A stretch of 64,000 bases of DNA from an uncultured Bacilli bacterium (lineage in GTDB: Bacteria > Bacillota_I > Bacilli_A > RF39 > UBA660): positions 1 to 64,000 of the forward strand of contig CANRAF010000003.1 in the NCBI GenBank assembly GCA_947628535.1. Direction: 5' to 3'. A program made the translations under genes and the position numbers. A model generated the notes under the pieces. That model saw nothing but the letters and a program-made list of their open reading frames with translations, made no database searches and had not been told where the DNA came from. This document shows, piece by piece, positions 7,794-16,411 of the stretch (the first letter of the stretch is position 1; each line of letters begins with the position of its first letter).

Positions 7794-8992
7794 TGAAAAA
7801 AGTAATAGTTTTTTTAATAATAGTTTGTCTATTTTTCTTTATATTTAATATTTTAAAAAGCGAAGATGTAGAAGTTAAGGATAAAGAACAAAAACAAGAA
7901 GAGGCACGGGATAAGTTTTCTTTTGAAGAAAGAGGAGTATTTATCTCATATATAGATTATGGACATTTCAGAGGAAAAAGTAAAGATGAAATAGAAACAT
8001 TAATTACAGATATGGTTAATAATGTAAGTTATTTTGGCTTAAATTCTATTATTTTACAAGTAAGACCTTTTAGTGATGCTATTTATCCATCAGAAATATA
8101 TGAAAGTTCTCATACAGTTGTAAAAAATGAAGGTGATGAACTTCCCTTAGATATTTTAAAATATTTTATTGAAATATCTAAAGAGAAAAATATTGATGTT
8201 TATGCTTGGATTAATCCTTATAGAATAAGAAATGAAAATAATACTGGGGATATAAGTAAAAATTCTTATTATTATAAGTGGCTTGATACTAATTTAATAG
8301 AAAAAACAAAAGATGGAATATATTTAAATCCTGCGCGAAGTGAAGTTGTTGATTATATTACAGATGGAATAAAGGAACTATGTAAAAATTATGATATAAA
8401 AGGAGTTTTATTTGATGATTATTACTATCCTACAGATACAATTGATCTAGAAAATTATGAAAAAACAGATAAGAGTTTAAATTTAAAAGAGTATCGTATT
8501 AATAATATAAATAAACTTATCGAAGAAAGTTATAAAGCTGTAAAAAGTGTTAATAAAGAAATCAAATTTGGTCTTTCACCTGCGGGTAATATTGAAAATA
8601 ATTTAGATAAAGAGTATTTAGATGTTAAAAGTGTTTTGAAAAGTGATTACATAGATTTCATAATTCCACAACTCTATTATGGTTTTAGTAATAGTACTAA
8701 ACCTTATATAAGTACTTTAAATGATTGGAATGAGATAAATGTTAATAATAAAGATTTATATGTTGCACTTTCTCTTTATAAGTCAGGTAAAATAGATACT
8801 TTTGCAGGTAAAGGAGAAAATGAATGGATTGAAGAAAACGACATTATAAAAAAGCAGATAATAACAGCGAGAAACAAGAAAAATTATAAAGGATTCTATA
8901 TATTTAGATATGAATATTTGTTTAATATACATAATAACAATAATTTGGAAAAAGAAACTAAAAATTTAAAAGATTTAATTGACATAAGTTAA
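7793..8992 (+). CDS. GHL10-family glycosyl hydrolase-like lipoprotein/anchored enzyme
   Basis: 399 residues with an N-terminal signal-anchor (2-20), a charged linker and a TIM-barrel-like GHL10 (DUF187) domain from about residue 46 (ERGVFISYIDYGHF) to 370. Family marks are IILQVRPFSDAIYPS (about 85-99), DVYAWINPYRIR, GVLFDDYYYP with the acidic pair, and IPQLYYGF. Relatives include YngK of Bacillus and DigH, which removes denuded peptidoglycan glycans after division. No lipobox cysteine is obvious. It starts in a TAATG overlap with spoIVFB and ends the operon at a terminator, so it may act in wall remodelling in growth or sporulation. Confidence 0.85.
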   Translation: MKKVIVFLIIVCLFFFIFNILKSEDVEVKDKEQKQEEARDKFSFEERGVFISYIDYGHFRGKSKDEIETLITDMVNNVSYFGLNSIILQVRPFSDAIYPSEIYESSHTVVKNEGDELPLDILKYFIEISKEKNIDVYAWINPYRIRNENNTGDISKNSYYYKWLDTNLIEKTKDGIYLNPARSEVVDYITDGIKELCKNYDIKGVLFDDYYYPTDTIDLENYEKTDKSLNLKEYRINNINKLIEESYKAVKSVNKEIKFGLSPAGNIENNLDKEYLDVKSVLKSDYIDFIIPQLYYGFSNSTKPYISTLNDWNEINVNNKDLYVALSLYKSGKIDTFAGKGENEWIEENDIIKKQIITARNKKNYKGFYIFRYEYLFNIHNNNNLEKETKNLKDLIDIS

Positions 8993-9014
8993 GTAATTTT
9001 GCTTAACTTTTTTT
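8986..9014 (+). terminator. Rho-independent terminator of the mre/spoIVF operon
   Basis: Stem AAGTTAAG (8986-8993) / CTTAACTT (9002-9009) with T run, overlapping the stop codon of the GHL10 gene. Confidence 0.85.
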
Positions 9015-9022
9015 AAGTTTTA

Positions 9023-9052
9023 TTTACATATATTATGTATTTTTGATATACT
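9023..9052 (+). promoter_or_regulatory. Sigma-A type promoter of the cadherin-like gene
   Basis: TTTACA at 9023-9028 and TATACT at 9047-9052, 18 bases apart, 25 bases before the start codon region. Confidence 0.6.
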
Positions 9053-9076
9053 AAATATGATAATAGGAGTGGTTAT

Positions 9077-10957
9077 ATGAAAAAAGTGATGATGCTCGCG
9101 GGAATTTTTTCTGTTTTATTATTTGGCATTAATGTTTATGCTACTAATGGTATAAATCTTTCTTTAAGTTGTCCAAGTGAAGTAGAACCAAATTCAAGTT
9201 TTACATGCGGATTATATGCTACAGTAACAGGGAATAATGTTGATAGCTTTAAAATTACTAGTATAAAAGGTGAAGATGGGGTTAAATATATAAGTCATCA
9301 AGTAGATAGTTCTATTGGTAAAACTTCTAATAAAAAGATAGGTACTGTAAATGCAAAATCTAAAAATGTAAGTGGTGGCGGGAGAATAATAATCAAATAT
9401 AAAGCTGAATTTGAAGGTGGTAGTACAAAATATTCAGATGTTGCAAAATATATAGATATAATAAGTTCAGTTAATACTTTAAACTCAATTAAAGTAGATG
9501 GTAAAACAGTTTCTAATTTTTCAAAAACTACTACTAATTATGCTTTAACTACTACTAAATCAAAAGTAAGTATAACTGCTACTAGAACAAGTTCTAAATC
9601 AACTTTAACAGGTACAGGCACTAAAAATTTAAAGTGTGGGAATAATGTTAATGTGTTATCAGTACGTGCAGAAAATGGAAAAGTTAAAAAATATAGTGTA
9701 AATGTAAATAGAAAATGTAGTAATAATGCTTATTTAAAAGGAATTACTATATCTGAAGGAACTTTATCTCCAGCATTTAAAGAAGATGTTTATGATTATA
9801 CAGTTAACGTTGATAAAAACACTAAAACAATAACTGTTACAGGTATCAAAGATGATGCTGCACAAAAGATTACAGGGGAAGTTACTAATAAGAAATTAAC
9901 GTATGGAAAAAATAAAGTTTCTTTAATTGTAACAAGTCAAACAGGAGGAACCAAAACCTATAATATTGTCATAAATAAAAAAGATGATAGGAGTTCTAGC
10001 ACACAACTTAAAAGCCTTACTTTAAGTGAAGGAGATATTGAATTTGATAAAAATGTTTATGAATACGAAACAAAAGTTTTGTATGATGTAAAAAATATTG
10101 TTGTAACAGCACTTCCTGAAGATGAAAAGTCAAAAGTAGAAATAACAGGAAATGAAAATTTAAAGGTTGGAGAAAATATAATTACTATTTTAGTAAAATC
10201 GGAAAAGGGCTCTAAAAGTGAATATAAAATTAAAGTAACAAAATTAGAAGAAGGAGCTACTTTTGGAGACAATGCTAATATTAAAAACATTACTATAAAA
10301 GGATATAAATTTCCTTTTGATTATAATAAATATGACTATAAATTAGTTATTAATAGAGAGAATTCTTTAGATATAAATGTAGTAATGGATGATGAAAGTG
10401 CAACTTATGAGATAAAGGGAAATGAAAATTTAAAAGATGGAAGTGTAATTGAGATAATTACAAAGTCCAACGATGGTAGTTCAAAAACATATACAATTAC
10501 TGTAACTAAATCAAGTTATGCTATATATTATATAATTTCTGGTATTTTAGTAGCTTTAGCAATTTTAATACCAACGTTAGTCTATTTTAAATCAGTTAAA
10601 AAGAAAAAAGAACTTTTAGATGTAAATGGTTATAAAGTAGGAAAAGAATATGAAGAAAAAGATTATTCCAGAAAAGTAATTAGTAATACGAGTGATAATA
10701 CTTTAAATGATTCATCAATTAATACAAATCAGATTAGTCAAAATAGTGGTGATGATAGCAATATAGGTAATATGAATAAATTAGTTTATAGTTCTTTTGA
10801 TTCCATACAAAATTCTAATGTTAATGATAGTAATATGACTCAAGAGCAAGTTATGACAGATAATATAAATCAATCTGTTAATTCATGTCCTAATTGTGGG
10901 AGAGAGCTTTTAGGAACTCCTGATATATGCCCTTATTGCAGTGCAAAATTAAGATAA
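9077..10957 (+). CDS. Cell-surface protein with cadherin-like beta-sandwich repeats and a cytoplasmic zinc ribbon
   Basis: 626 residues. Signal peptide 1-22 (MLAGIFSVLLFGINVYA), a first beta-rich domain to about 130, then about four Cadherin-like (PF12733-type) repeats beginning near 136, 216, 307 and 400; each has a core resembling LKSLTLSEGDIEF and ends in KTYNIVINK-like strands. A membrane helix at about 481-505 is followed by KKKKE and an Asn/Ser-rich tail, and the extreme C-terminus is a zinc ribbon, CPNCGR...CPYCSAKLR (about 603-625), which would be cytoplasmic. RBS AGGAG at 9065-9069. Function unknown. The layout suggests an outside-binding, inside-signalling or docking protein. Confidence 0.75.
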   Translation: MKKVMMLAGIFSVLLFGINVYATNGINLSLSCPSEVEPNSSFTCGLYATVTGNNVDSFKITSIKGEDGVKYISHQVDSSIGKTSNKKIGTVNAKSKNVSGGGRIIIKYKAEFEGGSTKYSDVAKYIDIISSVNTLNSIKVDGKTVSNFSKTTTNYALTTTKSKVSITATRTSSKSTLTGTGTKNLKCGNNVNVLSVRAENGKVKKYSVNVNRKCSNNAYLKGITISEGTLSPAFKEDVYDYTVNVDKNTKTITVTGIKDDAAQKITGEVTNKKLTYGKNKVSLIVTSQTGGTKTYNIVINKKDDRSSSTQLKSLTLSEGDIEFDKNVYEYETKVLYDVKNIVVTALPEDEKSKVEITGNENLKVGENIITILVKSEKGSKSEYKIKVTKLEEGATFGDNANIKNITIKGYKFPFDYNKYDYKLVINRENSLDINVVMDDESATYEIKGNENLKDGSVIEIITKSNDGSSKTYTITVTKSSYAIYYIISGILVALAILIPTLVYFKSVKKKKELLDVNGYKVGKEYEEKDYSRKVISNTSDNTLNDSSINTNQISQNSGDDSNIGNMNKLVYSSFDSIQNSNVNDSNMTQEQVMTDNINQSVNSCPNCGRELLGTPDICPYCSAKLR

Positions 10958-10980
10958 ATTAAAAAATGAGGAGGAGAAAA

Positions 10981-12090
10981 ATGATATATAACAATAAAAA
11001 GAAAGCTATAGTGTTAATAGTAATTATAATTATAATAATATTATGTGGTTTAATAAGTAGTTATTTTATATTTACTAAAGATGATAATAAGGTATCAACA
11101 GAAAAAGTTGAAAATACTCAAAGTAGATATACAAAGGACTATTTGCTTTCAAATAATTATATTAAAGAATTAGATAAAGCATTAACAAATGATCTTGCTT
11201 GTAATTCTGAAAATATAGGTAAGGCTTATATATATTTCAATAATGAAGATGTTTATTTTAAAATATGTACAAAAAATGGTTTAACTAGTGAAAAATTAAA
11301 TGATGATATTCTTGCAAAGGATGTTTATTATAATGAAAAAAGTGATAAAGAAGGTACTCGTATTTGGGAGATAGTTATTTTTGATGATGTAAATGCCTAT
11401 TATTCTTTAATTACTTTAGATTCTAATAGTTATAAATTCAAATATGAAAATCAATTTAATAATTATAAGATAGAAAATATAAAAGCAGTTTATAAATTAG
11501 ATTATGAAAAACCATATTCATATAATAATACAACTAATCAAATTATATTTGAACAAAATAATAATTCTAATCAACTTGTATATTTGTTAGAGGGGATTCC
11601 TATACCAATTAACGATGCAATTCCATATTTTGATTATGTTTGTGTAGATAATAATCCAATATGTATAGACACTAAAATATATATAACAGATGATATGATG
11701 CTCTCGCCATATTATAATATTTATGGAACTTTTAAAACAAATAGTGGCGATAATCTTGTTATAAAAGATGTTTTTACTTCTTTTAAAATAATAGGAGATA
11801 GTGATGTAACAGGTAAATGGGTTAATAGTGATGATTTGAAGTTTGATTATAATATATATGCTTTAGGAAAAGACAATAATCTTTATACTTTAAAACTTAA
11901 TAATAAATTATTAGAGGAACAAAGTATGAAACCTTTTGATTTGCATAAACAAGGTGTTTCTAGTATTGAATACACAAAATCAAGTTTAAGAGAGGGTTTC
12001 AGCAATGTAACTATAAAATATGATGATGGGACTCAGGAAATAATTAGTAGAGTTTTAACTTCAACATTACATGATAGAGAAAATAGTTAA
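10981..12090 (+). CDS. Unknown membrane-anchored extracytoplasmic protein
   Basis: 369 residues: basic N-terminus, one transmembrane helix (about 10-30, VLIVIIIIIILCGLISSYF) and an outside domain with two Cys pairs (NDLACNSEN; VCVDNNPIC). No family recognised. An in-frame ATG at 10966 exists, but it encodes RRRK from the ribosome-binding sequence GAGGAGG itself (10969-10975), so ATG 10981 is the start. It follows the cadherin-like gene by 23 bases and ends at a terminator, so the two form an operon and probably work together at the cell surface. Confidence 0.65.
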   Translation: MIYNNKKKAIVLIVIIIIIILCGLISSYFIFTKDDNKVSTEKVENTQSRYTKDYLLSNNYIKELDKALTNDLACNSENIGKAYIYFNNEDVYFKICTKNGLTSEKLNDDILAKDVYYNEKSDKEGTRIWEIVIFDDVNAYYSLITLDSNSYKFKYENQFNNYKIENIKAVYKLDYEKPYSYNNTTNQIIFEQNNNSNQLVYLLEGIPIPINDAIPYFDYVCVDNNPICIDTKIYITDDMMLSPYYNIYGTFKTNSGDNLVIKDVFTSFKIIGDSDVTGKWVNSDDLKFDYNIYALGKDNNLYTLKLNNKLLEEQSMKPFDLHKQGVSSIEYTKSSLREGFSNVTIKYDDGTQEIISRVLTSTLHDRENS

Positions 12091-12124
12091 AAGTACATGG
12101 TTTTATACTATGTACTTTTTTAAA
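12089..12124 (+). terminator. Rho-independent terminator
   Basis: Stem AAAAGTACAT (12089-12098) / ATGTACTTTT (12110-12119) with T run; it overlaps the stop codon of the upstream gene. Confidence 0.9.
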
Positions 12125-12141
12125 ATATTTTATTAAATTAC

Positions 12142-12170
12142 TAGACATAGTAATATTTTTGTGATATTAT
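12142..12170 (+). promoter_or_regulatory. Promoter of rplS
   Basis: TAGACA (12142-12147) and TATTAT (12165-12170) separated by 17 bases. Confidence 0.6.
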
Positions 12171-12187
12171 TAGTAACGTTAAATGAA

Positions 12188-12226
12188 GCAATCCGCTGAT
12201 GTTTTAAAATTATGATTGTGGTAAGC
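12188..12226 (+). promoter_or_regulatory. Probable L19 leader (autoregulatory 5' UTR structure)
   Basis: The untranslated leader folds as a hairpin with outer CCGC/GTGG pairs flanked by GCAAT and TAAGC, and an inner AT-rich helix, ending right before the AAAGGAGG site of rplS. Position and the CCGCTGATG...GTGGTAAGC core resemble the Rfam L19_leader found before rplS in Firmicutes, where excess L19 is thought to repress its own synthesis. Identification is from memory of the motif, not a covariance search. Confidence 0.5.
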
Positions 12227-12241
12227 AAAGGAGGAAATAAG

Positions 12242-12595
12242 ATGAATTTAGTTGACAAAGTATCGGCTAAACAACTAAAAAGTGATATTCCTGAATTTAG
12301 AGTAGGAGATACTGTTCGTGTAGATGTAAAAATCATCGAAGGGAAAAAAGAACGTATCCAAACATTTGAAGGAATAGTCACAAGCCGTAAAGGTGGAGGA
12401 GTAAGTGAAACATTTACTGTAAGAAAAATTTCTTATGGTGTTGGAGTTGATAGAATATTCCCTATGCATTCTCCAAAAATAGCAAAAATTATTGTTGTTA
12501 AAAAAGGTAAAGTAAGACGTGCTAAACTTAACTTCTTAAAAGATTACGTTGGTCAATACAGAATTAAAGAAAGAGGAAATAAGGAGAATAAATAG
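12242..12595 (+). CDS. rplS: 50S ribosomal protein L19
   Basis: 117 residues, the usual size. L19 sits at the 30S-50S interface. The diagnostic run is [20 protein letters not shown] (21-40) with [20 protein letters not shown] later and the C-terminal [23 protein letters not shown] 12242 follows AAAGGAGG (12227-12234). An in-frame ATG at 12212 lies in the leader hairpin and is rejected. The TAG overlaps nothing, and lepB begins 16 bases later, so co-transcription is likely. Confidence 0.95.
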   Translation: MNLVDKVSAKQLKSDIPEFRVGDTVRVDVKIIEGKKERIQTFEGIVTSRKGGGVSETFTVRKISYGVGVDRIFPMHSPKIAKIIVVKKGKVRRAKLNFLKDYVGQYRIKERGNKENK

Positions 12596-12611
12596 CCTTA
12601 TTTTTTTGAAT

Positions 12612-13121
12612 ATGAAGGAAGAAACTAAAAAAGAAATATTTATATATGCTGCTATAATACTTGTAATTATTTTAATTAGAACATTTATAGTAACACCAGT
12701 AAGAGTAAATGGTACCAGTATGTATTCAACTCTTAAACATGGCGAAATTATGCTTTTAGATAAAATTAATTATACATTTAATAATATTAAAAGATTTGAT
12801 ATTGTAGTAGTAGATACAAGTGATAATAAAATTATAAAAAGGGTTATTGGCCTACCTGGCGAAACATTAAAGTATGAAAATAATATTTTATATATAAATG
12901 GGAAAGAAGTTAAAGAACCATTTTTAAATGAAAAAACAGCAGATTTTGATATAAGAGAACTTGGATATGATAAAATACCTAGTGACTGTTATTTTGTACT
13001 CGGTGATAATAGAGATAATTCAGAAGATAGTAGATATATAGGTTGTATTCCAAAAGATGAAATAAAAGGTAAAACTTCTTTAGTAATATTTCCATTTAAG
13101 AATGCAGGACATAGAGAGTAG
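12612..13121 (+). CDS. lepB: Type I signal peptidase
   Basis: 169 residues, the short Gram-positive (SipS-like) form with one N-terminal membrane anchor (about 9-28). Catalytic Ser36 in NGTSMYSTL and Lys76 in IIKRVIGLPGE form the Ser-Lys dyad; the GDNRDNSEDSR box (about 138-148) is intact. It removes signal peptides from exported proteins at the outer membrane face. ATG 12612 has no strong ribosome site (AAGGAGA at 12581-12587 is 24 bases away); TTG 12606 is an alternative. Translation may depend on coupling to rplS. Confidence 0.93.
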   Translation: MKEETKKEIFIYAAIILVIILIRTFIVTPVRVNGTSMYSTLKHGEIMLLDKINYTFNNIKRFDIVVVDTSDNKIIKRVIGLPGETLKYENNILYINGKEVKEPFLNEKTADFDIRELGYDKIPSDCYFVLGDNRDNSEDSRYIGCIPKDEIKGKTSLVIFPFKNAGHRE

Positions 13122-13136
13122 TCTATGTCTTTTTTT
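13108..13136 (+). terminator. Rho-independent terminator of rplS-lepB
   Basis: GACATAGA (13108-13115) pairs with TCTATGTC (13122-13129), followed by seven T; overlaps the lepB stop. Confidence 0.88.
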
Positions 13137-13166
13137 ATAAAAAAAGAATGAAAGCTTCCATTCTTT
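13131..13166 (-). terminator. Terminator for the minus-strand gene
   Basis: AAAGAATG (13143-13150) / CATTCTTT (13159-13166) hairpin; on the minus strand it is followed by a T-rich run, 20 bases past the stop of the DUF2624-like gene. Confidence 0.75.
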
Positions 13167-13185
13167 AGATAATATGTAAAAATTT

Positions 13186-13437
13186 TTAATTTAAAAAATC
13201 TTTATATTCATCGAATAACATTAACATTTGATAATAATTGTCATCACTTATTTTACCCTTTAACATTTTTATATATTTAATAGGATCATCAAATATAACA
13301 TTACAATATTTTTTTATATGATTATAAATTATATCAACTTCTTCATCTGTAACAGAGAAATTATTTTTGTTAATAAATTTATAAATATCTTCTTTGGTTA
13401 TATTTTTAGCATAATTTTTTAAAAATAGTTTTTGCAT
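13186..13437 (-). CDS. Small DUF2624-like protein
   Basis: 83 residues, acidic/basic helical, without membrane segments or signal peptide. Spacing of features (NITKEDIYKFINKNNFSVTD, then a two-helix tail with FDDPIKYIKMLKGKISDD) resembles DUF2624 proteins such as Bacillus YqfT, of unknown function. The frame opens at GTG 13446, but that codon is part of the ribosome site AGGTGAG, so ATG 13437 is the start. It lies alone on the minus strand between lepB and the PBP gene. Confidence 0.5.
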   Translation of the reverse strand: MQKLFLKNYAKNITKEDIYKFINKNNFSVTDEEVDIIYNHIKKYCNVIFDDPIKYIKMLKGKISDDNYYQMLMLFDEYKDFLN

Positions 13438-13476
13438 TTTTCTCACCTATAAAATTATATGTAAGTTTTTAGCAAA

Positions 13477-15573
13477 ATGAAACAAAATAATAATATGAAA
13501 ACAAGAGCAAAAAAGAAATATAAAACTAAATATAAGATGGAACCTTTAAAAGAAGAAAATAGGCGAATGATGATACTATTTATTTTTGTACTTATCTTTT
13601 TTTCTTTGATAATTTTTAGAATTTTATATTTAAATATTTTTATGGCAAATTATTATGACATGAAACTTAATAAAATGTCAGATAATTATGTTTATGGAGA
13701 AAGTGTTCCAAGAGGAAGAATTTTAGATAGAAATGGTAAACTTTTGGCATACAATAAAGCTGTTAAAAGTATTTATTATAAAAGACCAAGTGGAGTATCT
13801 ACAGAAGATGAAGTAAAAACAGCTTATGATATAAGTAAAATACTTTCTCTTGATTATAATAGTATCTTAACTAGAAATTTAAAAGAATTTTATATTTTGA
13901 TAAATAAAGATTATACAGATAAATTAATAACAGATGAAGAATATGAAAAGTTAGAAAATAGAAAACTTACAGAGGATGAAATATATGAACTTAAGATAGA
14001 TAGAATTACTAAAAAAGATTTAAAGACTATGTCTAAAGAAGATAAAAAAGCTGCTTATGTTTATTATTTAATGAATAAAGGATATTTTTATGAAGAAAAA
14101 GAAATAAAAGTTAAAAATGTTACAGATAAAGAATACGCATATTTTTCAGAAAATAGTAAAAAGTTAAATGGTTTTTATAGCAAACTTGAATGGGAAAGAG
14201 TATATCCTTATAAAGATACTTTAGGGATTATTTTAGGAAGTGTTTCAAGTAAAAAAAGTGGAATACCTAAAGAAGAGGCAAAGGAATATTTGGAAAAGGG
14301 ATATAATCTTAATGATCGTGTAGGTATTTCAGGACTTGAAAAATATTATGAAAATATCCTTAGAGGGGAAAAAGCTATTTATAAACTTGGGGATGATGGA
14401 AAATTAACTTTAGTGAAAGAAGGTAAAAAGGGAACAGATATTATGCTTTCTATTGATATAGATTTGCAACTTAAAATAGATAAAATGCTTGAAAGGGAAC
14501 TTATTAGAGCTAAAAGTGAAGCTAATACTCAGTATTTTAATAGAAGTTATGTTATTATAGAAAATCCTTACACTGGAGAAATACTTTCTATGTCTGGTAA
14601 AAAAATAATTAGTGAAAATGGAGAATATAAAGCATACGATAATAGTGAAGGCGCTTTTTTATCTACAGTTACTCCAGGGTCAGTTGTTAAAGGAGCATCT
14701 ATTATGGTGGGATATACAACTGGAGCAATTGACATTGGAACTTATATGCAGGATTCTTGTATTAAACTTTATAATCTTCCTGAAAAATGCTCTTGGAAAA
14801 CTCTTGGATATATTAATGATTTAGATGCGCTTGCTTTTTCTTCTAACGTTTATCAATATAAAATTGCTATGAAAGTTGGAGGATTTGATTATGCTTATGG
14901 GAAAGAACTTAAAATAAATGAAAAAGCTTTTGATACATATCGAAATATGTTTTATAGATTTGGTCTTGGAGTTAAAACAGGAATAGATTATCCTAAAGAA
15001 GAAGATGGTTATAAAAGTGATAATAGAGCAGGTGATCTTCTTATAAATTATGCAATTGGACAATATGATACTTATACACCACTTCAACTTTCTCAGTATG
15101 CTTCAACAATTGCTAATGGTGGGACAAGATATAAAACAAGATTTTTAAAAAAAGTTTTAAATGATAAAGGTGAAGTTTTATATGAAGTAAAACCTACTGC
15201 TCTTAACACTTTAGGAGTTAAGAAAAAATATATTAAAAGAGTAAGATTAGGTTTTAGAAAAGTTTTAGAGTACGGAACTGGTAGTGGTTATATGGATAGC
15301 GCTCCTTATCCATCAGGTAAGACAGGCACAAGTGAATCATTTATAGATTTAGATGGTGATGGAGTAATAGATGCTGAAAGTGTAAGTAATAATTTCATAG
15401 GATATGCTCCTACAAATAAACCTGTAATGACTATAACAGGGGCTTTTCCTGATATTCAAAATCCTAATACTGGAGAGTATAAAAGTTATGCAAATCAAAC
15501 AATAATTTCAAAGGCTACTGACATATTTTTCCATTTATATGATAAAAATGGTAAAAAGATAAATAAAAATTAA
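13477..15573 (+). CDS. Class B penicillin-binding protein (PBP2-type transpeptidase)
   Basis: 698 residues: basic N-terminus, one membrane anchor (about 29-51), PBP dimerisation/pedestal domain (about 75-290, PRGRILDRNGKLLAYN at its start) and a transpeptidase domain with active-site Ser402 in SVVK, SxN triad SSN at 455-457 and KTGT at 615-618. It cross-links peptidoglycan outside the membrane and is the target of beta-lactams. The dimerisation domain has a long Lys/Glu-rich insertion typical of the PBP2B/PBP2 subgroup. Whether it serves division or elongation cannot be told. The ribosome site of ATG 13477 is weak; ATG 13495 is possible. Confidence 0.92.
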   Translation: MKQNNNMKTRAKKKYKTKYKMEPLKEENRRMMILFIFVLIFFSLIIFRILYLNIFMANYYDMKLNKMSDNYVYGESVPRGRILDRNGKLLAYNKAVKSIYYKRPSGVSTEDEVKTAYDISKILSLDYNSILTRNLKEFYILINKDYTDKLITDEEYEKLENRKLTEDEIYELKIDRITKKDLKTMSKEDKKAAYVYYLMNKGYFYEEKEIKVKNVTDKEYAYFSENSKKLNGFYSKLEWERVYPYKDTLGIILGSVSSKKSGIPKEEAKEYLEKGYNLNDRVGISGLEKYYENILRGEKAIYKLGDDGKLTLVKEGKKGTDIMLSIDIDLQLKIDKMLERELIRAKSEANTQYFNRSYVIIENPYTGEILSMSGKKIISENGEYKAYDNSEGAFLSTVTPGSVVKGASIMVGYTTGAIDIGTYMQDSCIKLYNLPEKCSWKTLGYINDLDALAFSSNVYQYKIAMKVGGFDYAYGKELKINEKAFDTYRNMFYRFGLGVKTGIDYPKEEDGYKSDNRAGDLLINYAIGQYDTYTPLQLSQYASTIANGGTRYKTRFLKKVLNDKGEVLYEVKPTALNTLGVKKKYIKRVRLGFRKVLEYGTGSGYMDSAPYPSGKTGTSESFIDLDGDGVIDAESVSNNFIGYAPTNKPVMTITGAFPDIQNPNTGEYKSYANQTIISKATDIFFHLYDKNGKKINKN

Positions 15574-15581
15574 AAAAACTT

Positions 15582-15609
15582 TTGCATTTTATAAAAAATC
15601 TGTTATAAT
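15582..15609 (+). promoter_or_regulatory. Promoter of rpmG-efp
   Basis: TTGCAT (15582-15587) and TATAAT (15604-15609) with a 16-base spacer, 27 bases before the start of rpmG. Confidence 0.65.
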
Positions 15610-15635
15610 ACTTATGGAAATGAGGAGGGATTAAA

Positions 15636-15800
15636 GTGGCAAAACTTGGAAATAGACAATATAAAACACTTACTTGTACTGTTTGTAAATCTTACAGTTA
15701 TCGTACAGATAAAAATGTAAAGAATTCTCCAGAACGTTTAGAACTTAATAAATACTGTCCTAAATGTAAAAAACATACAAGTTTTAAAGAAGAAAAATAG
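15636..15800 (+). CDS. rpmG: 50S ribosomal protein L33 (zinc-binding form)
   Basis: 54 residues beginning [20 protein letters not shown]. Two CxxC pairs (Cys14/17 and Cys41/44 in [11 protein letters not shown]) show the C+ form, which holds zinc. The sequence [14 protein letters not shown] is the L33 hallmark. Start is GTG 15636 with a strong GAGGAGGG at 15622-15629. It is 15 bases upstream of efp and probably co-transcribed. C+ L33 in Bacillus is replaced by a zinc-free copy in zinc starvation; no second copy is seen here. Confidence 0.93.
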   Translation: MAKLGNRQYKTLTCTVCKSYSYRTDKNVKNSPERLELNKYCPKCKKHTSFKEEK

Positions 15801-15815
15801 TAAGTAGGTGAAAAT

Positions 15816-16373
15816 ATGATAAATGTTAACGATTTTAAAAATGGAATGACAATTAAAGTAGAAGGAAATATTTATACTATAATTGAATTCCAACATGTTA
15901 AACCAGGAAAAGGTGCAGCATTTGTTAGAACAAAACTTAAAAATTTAAGAACAGGAGCAACTATTGAATATACTTTTAATTCTGGGGTAAAATGTGAAAC
16001 GGCGAGAATTGAGAGAAAACCTATGCAATATCTTTATAACAGCGGTGATGATTATACTTTTATGAACATGAATGATTATTCACAAGTTGAAATATCTAAA
16101 AGTGTAATTGGAGACGATGTAAAGTATTTGAAAGAAAATCAAGATTTAGATATAACATTTTATGAAGGAGAAGTTCTTGGACTTTCTCTTCCAGATAAAA
16201 TAGAACTTGAAGTAGTTCAAACAGAACCTGGAGTAAAAGGAAATACTACTTCAAGTGCATATAAAGATGCCACTTTAGAAACAGGTTACCAAATTAAGGT
16301 TCCTTTGTTTATTGATCAAGGTGAAAAGGTAATTATATCAACCAAAGATGGTAAATATGTTTCAAGGGCTTAG
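15816..16373 (+). CDS. efp: Translation elongation factor P
   Basis: 185 residues in three beta domains. EF-P relieves ribosome stalling at polyproline stretches. The tip loop is KPGKGAAFVR (about 29-38), with the lysine that is post-translationally modified in Bacillus; no modification genes are seen nearby. RBS is GTAGGTGA at 15803-15810. In Bacillus efp precedes the spoIIIA operon, and here an unknown gene and spoIIIAH follow. Confidence 0.95.
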   Translation: MINVNDFKNGMTIKVEGNIYTIIEFQHVKPGKGAAFVRTKLKNLRTGATIEYTFNSGVKCETARIERKPMQYLYNSGDDYTFMNMNDYSQVEISKSVIGDDVKYLKENQDLDITFYEGEVLGLSLPDKIELEVVQTEPGVKGNTTSSAYKDATLETGYQIKVPLFIDQGEKVIISTKDGKYVSRA

Positions 16374-16411
16374 GCTCTTTTCTTATTCTTAAAAATTAGG
16401 GAGGTTTTGAA

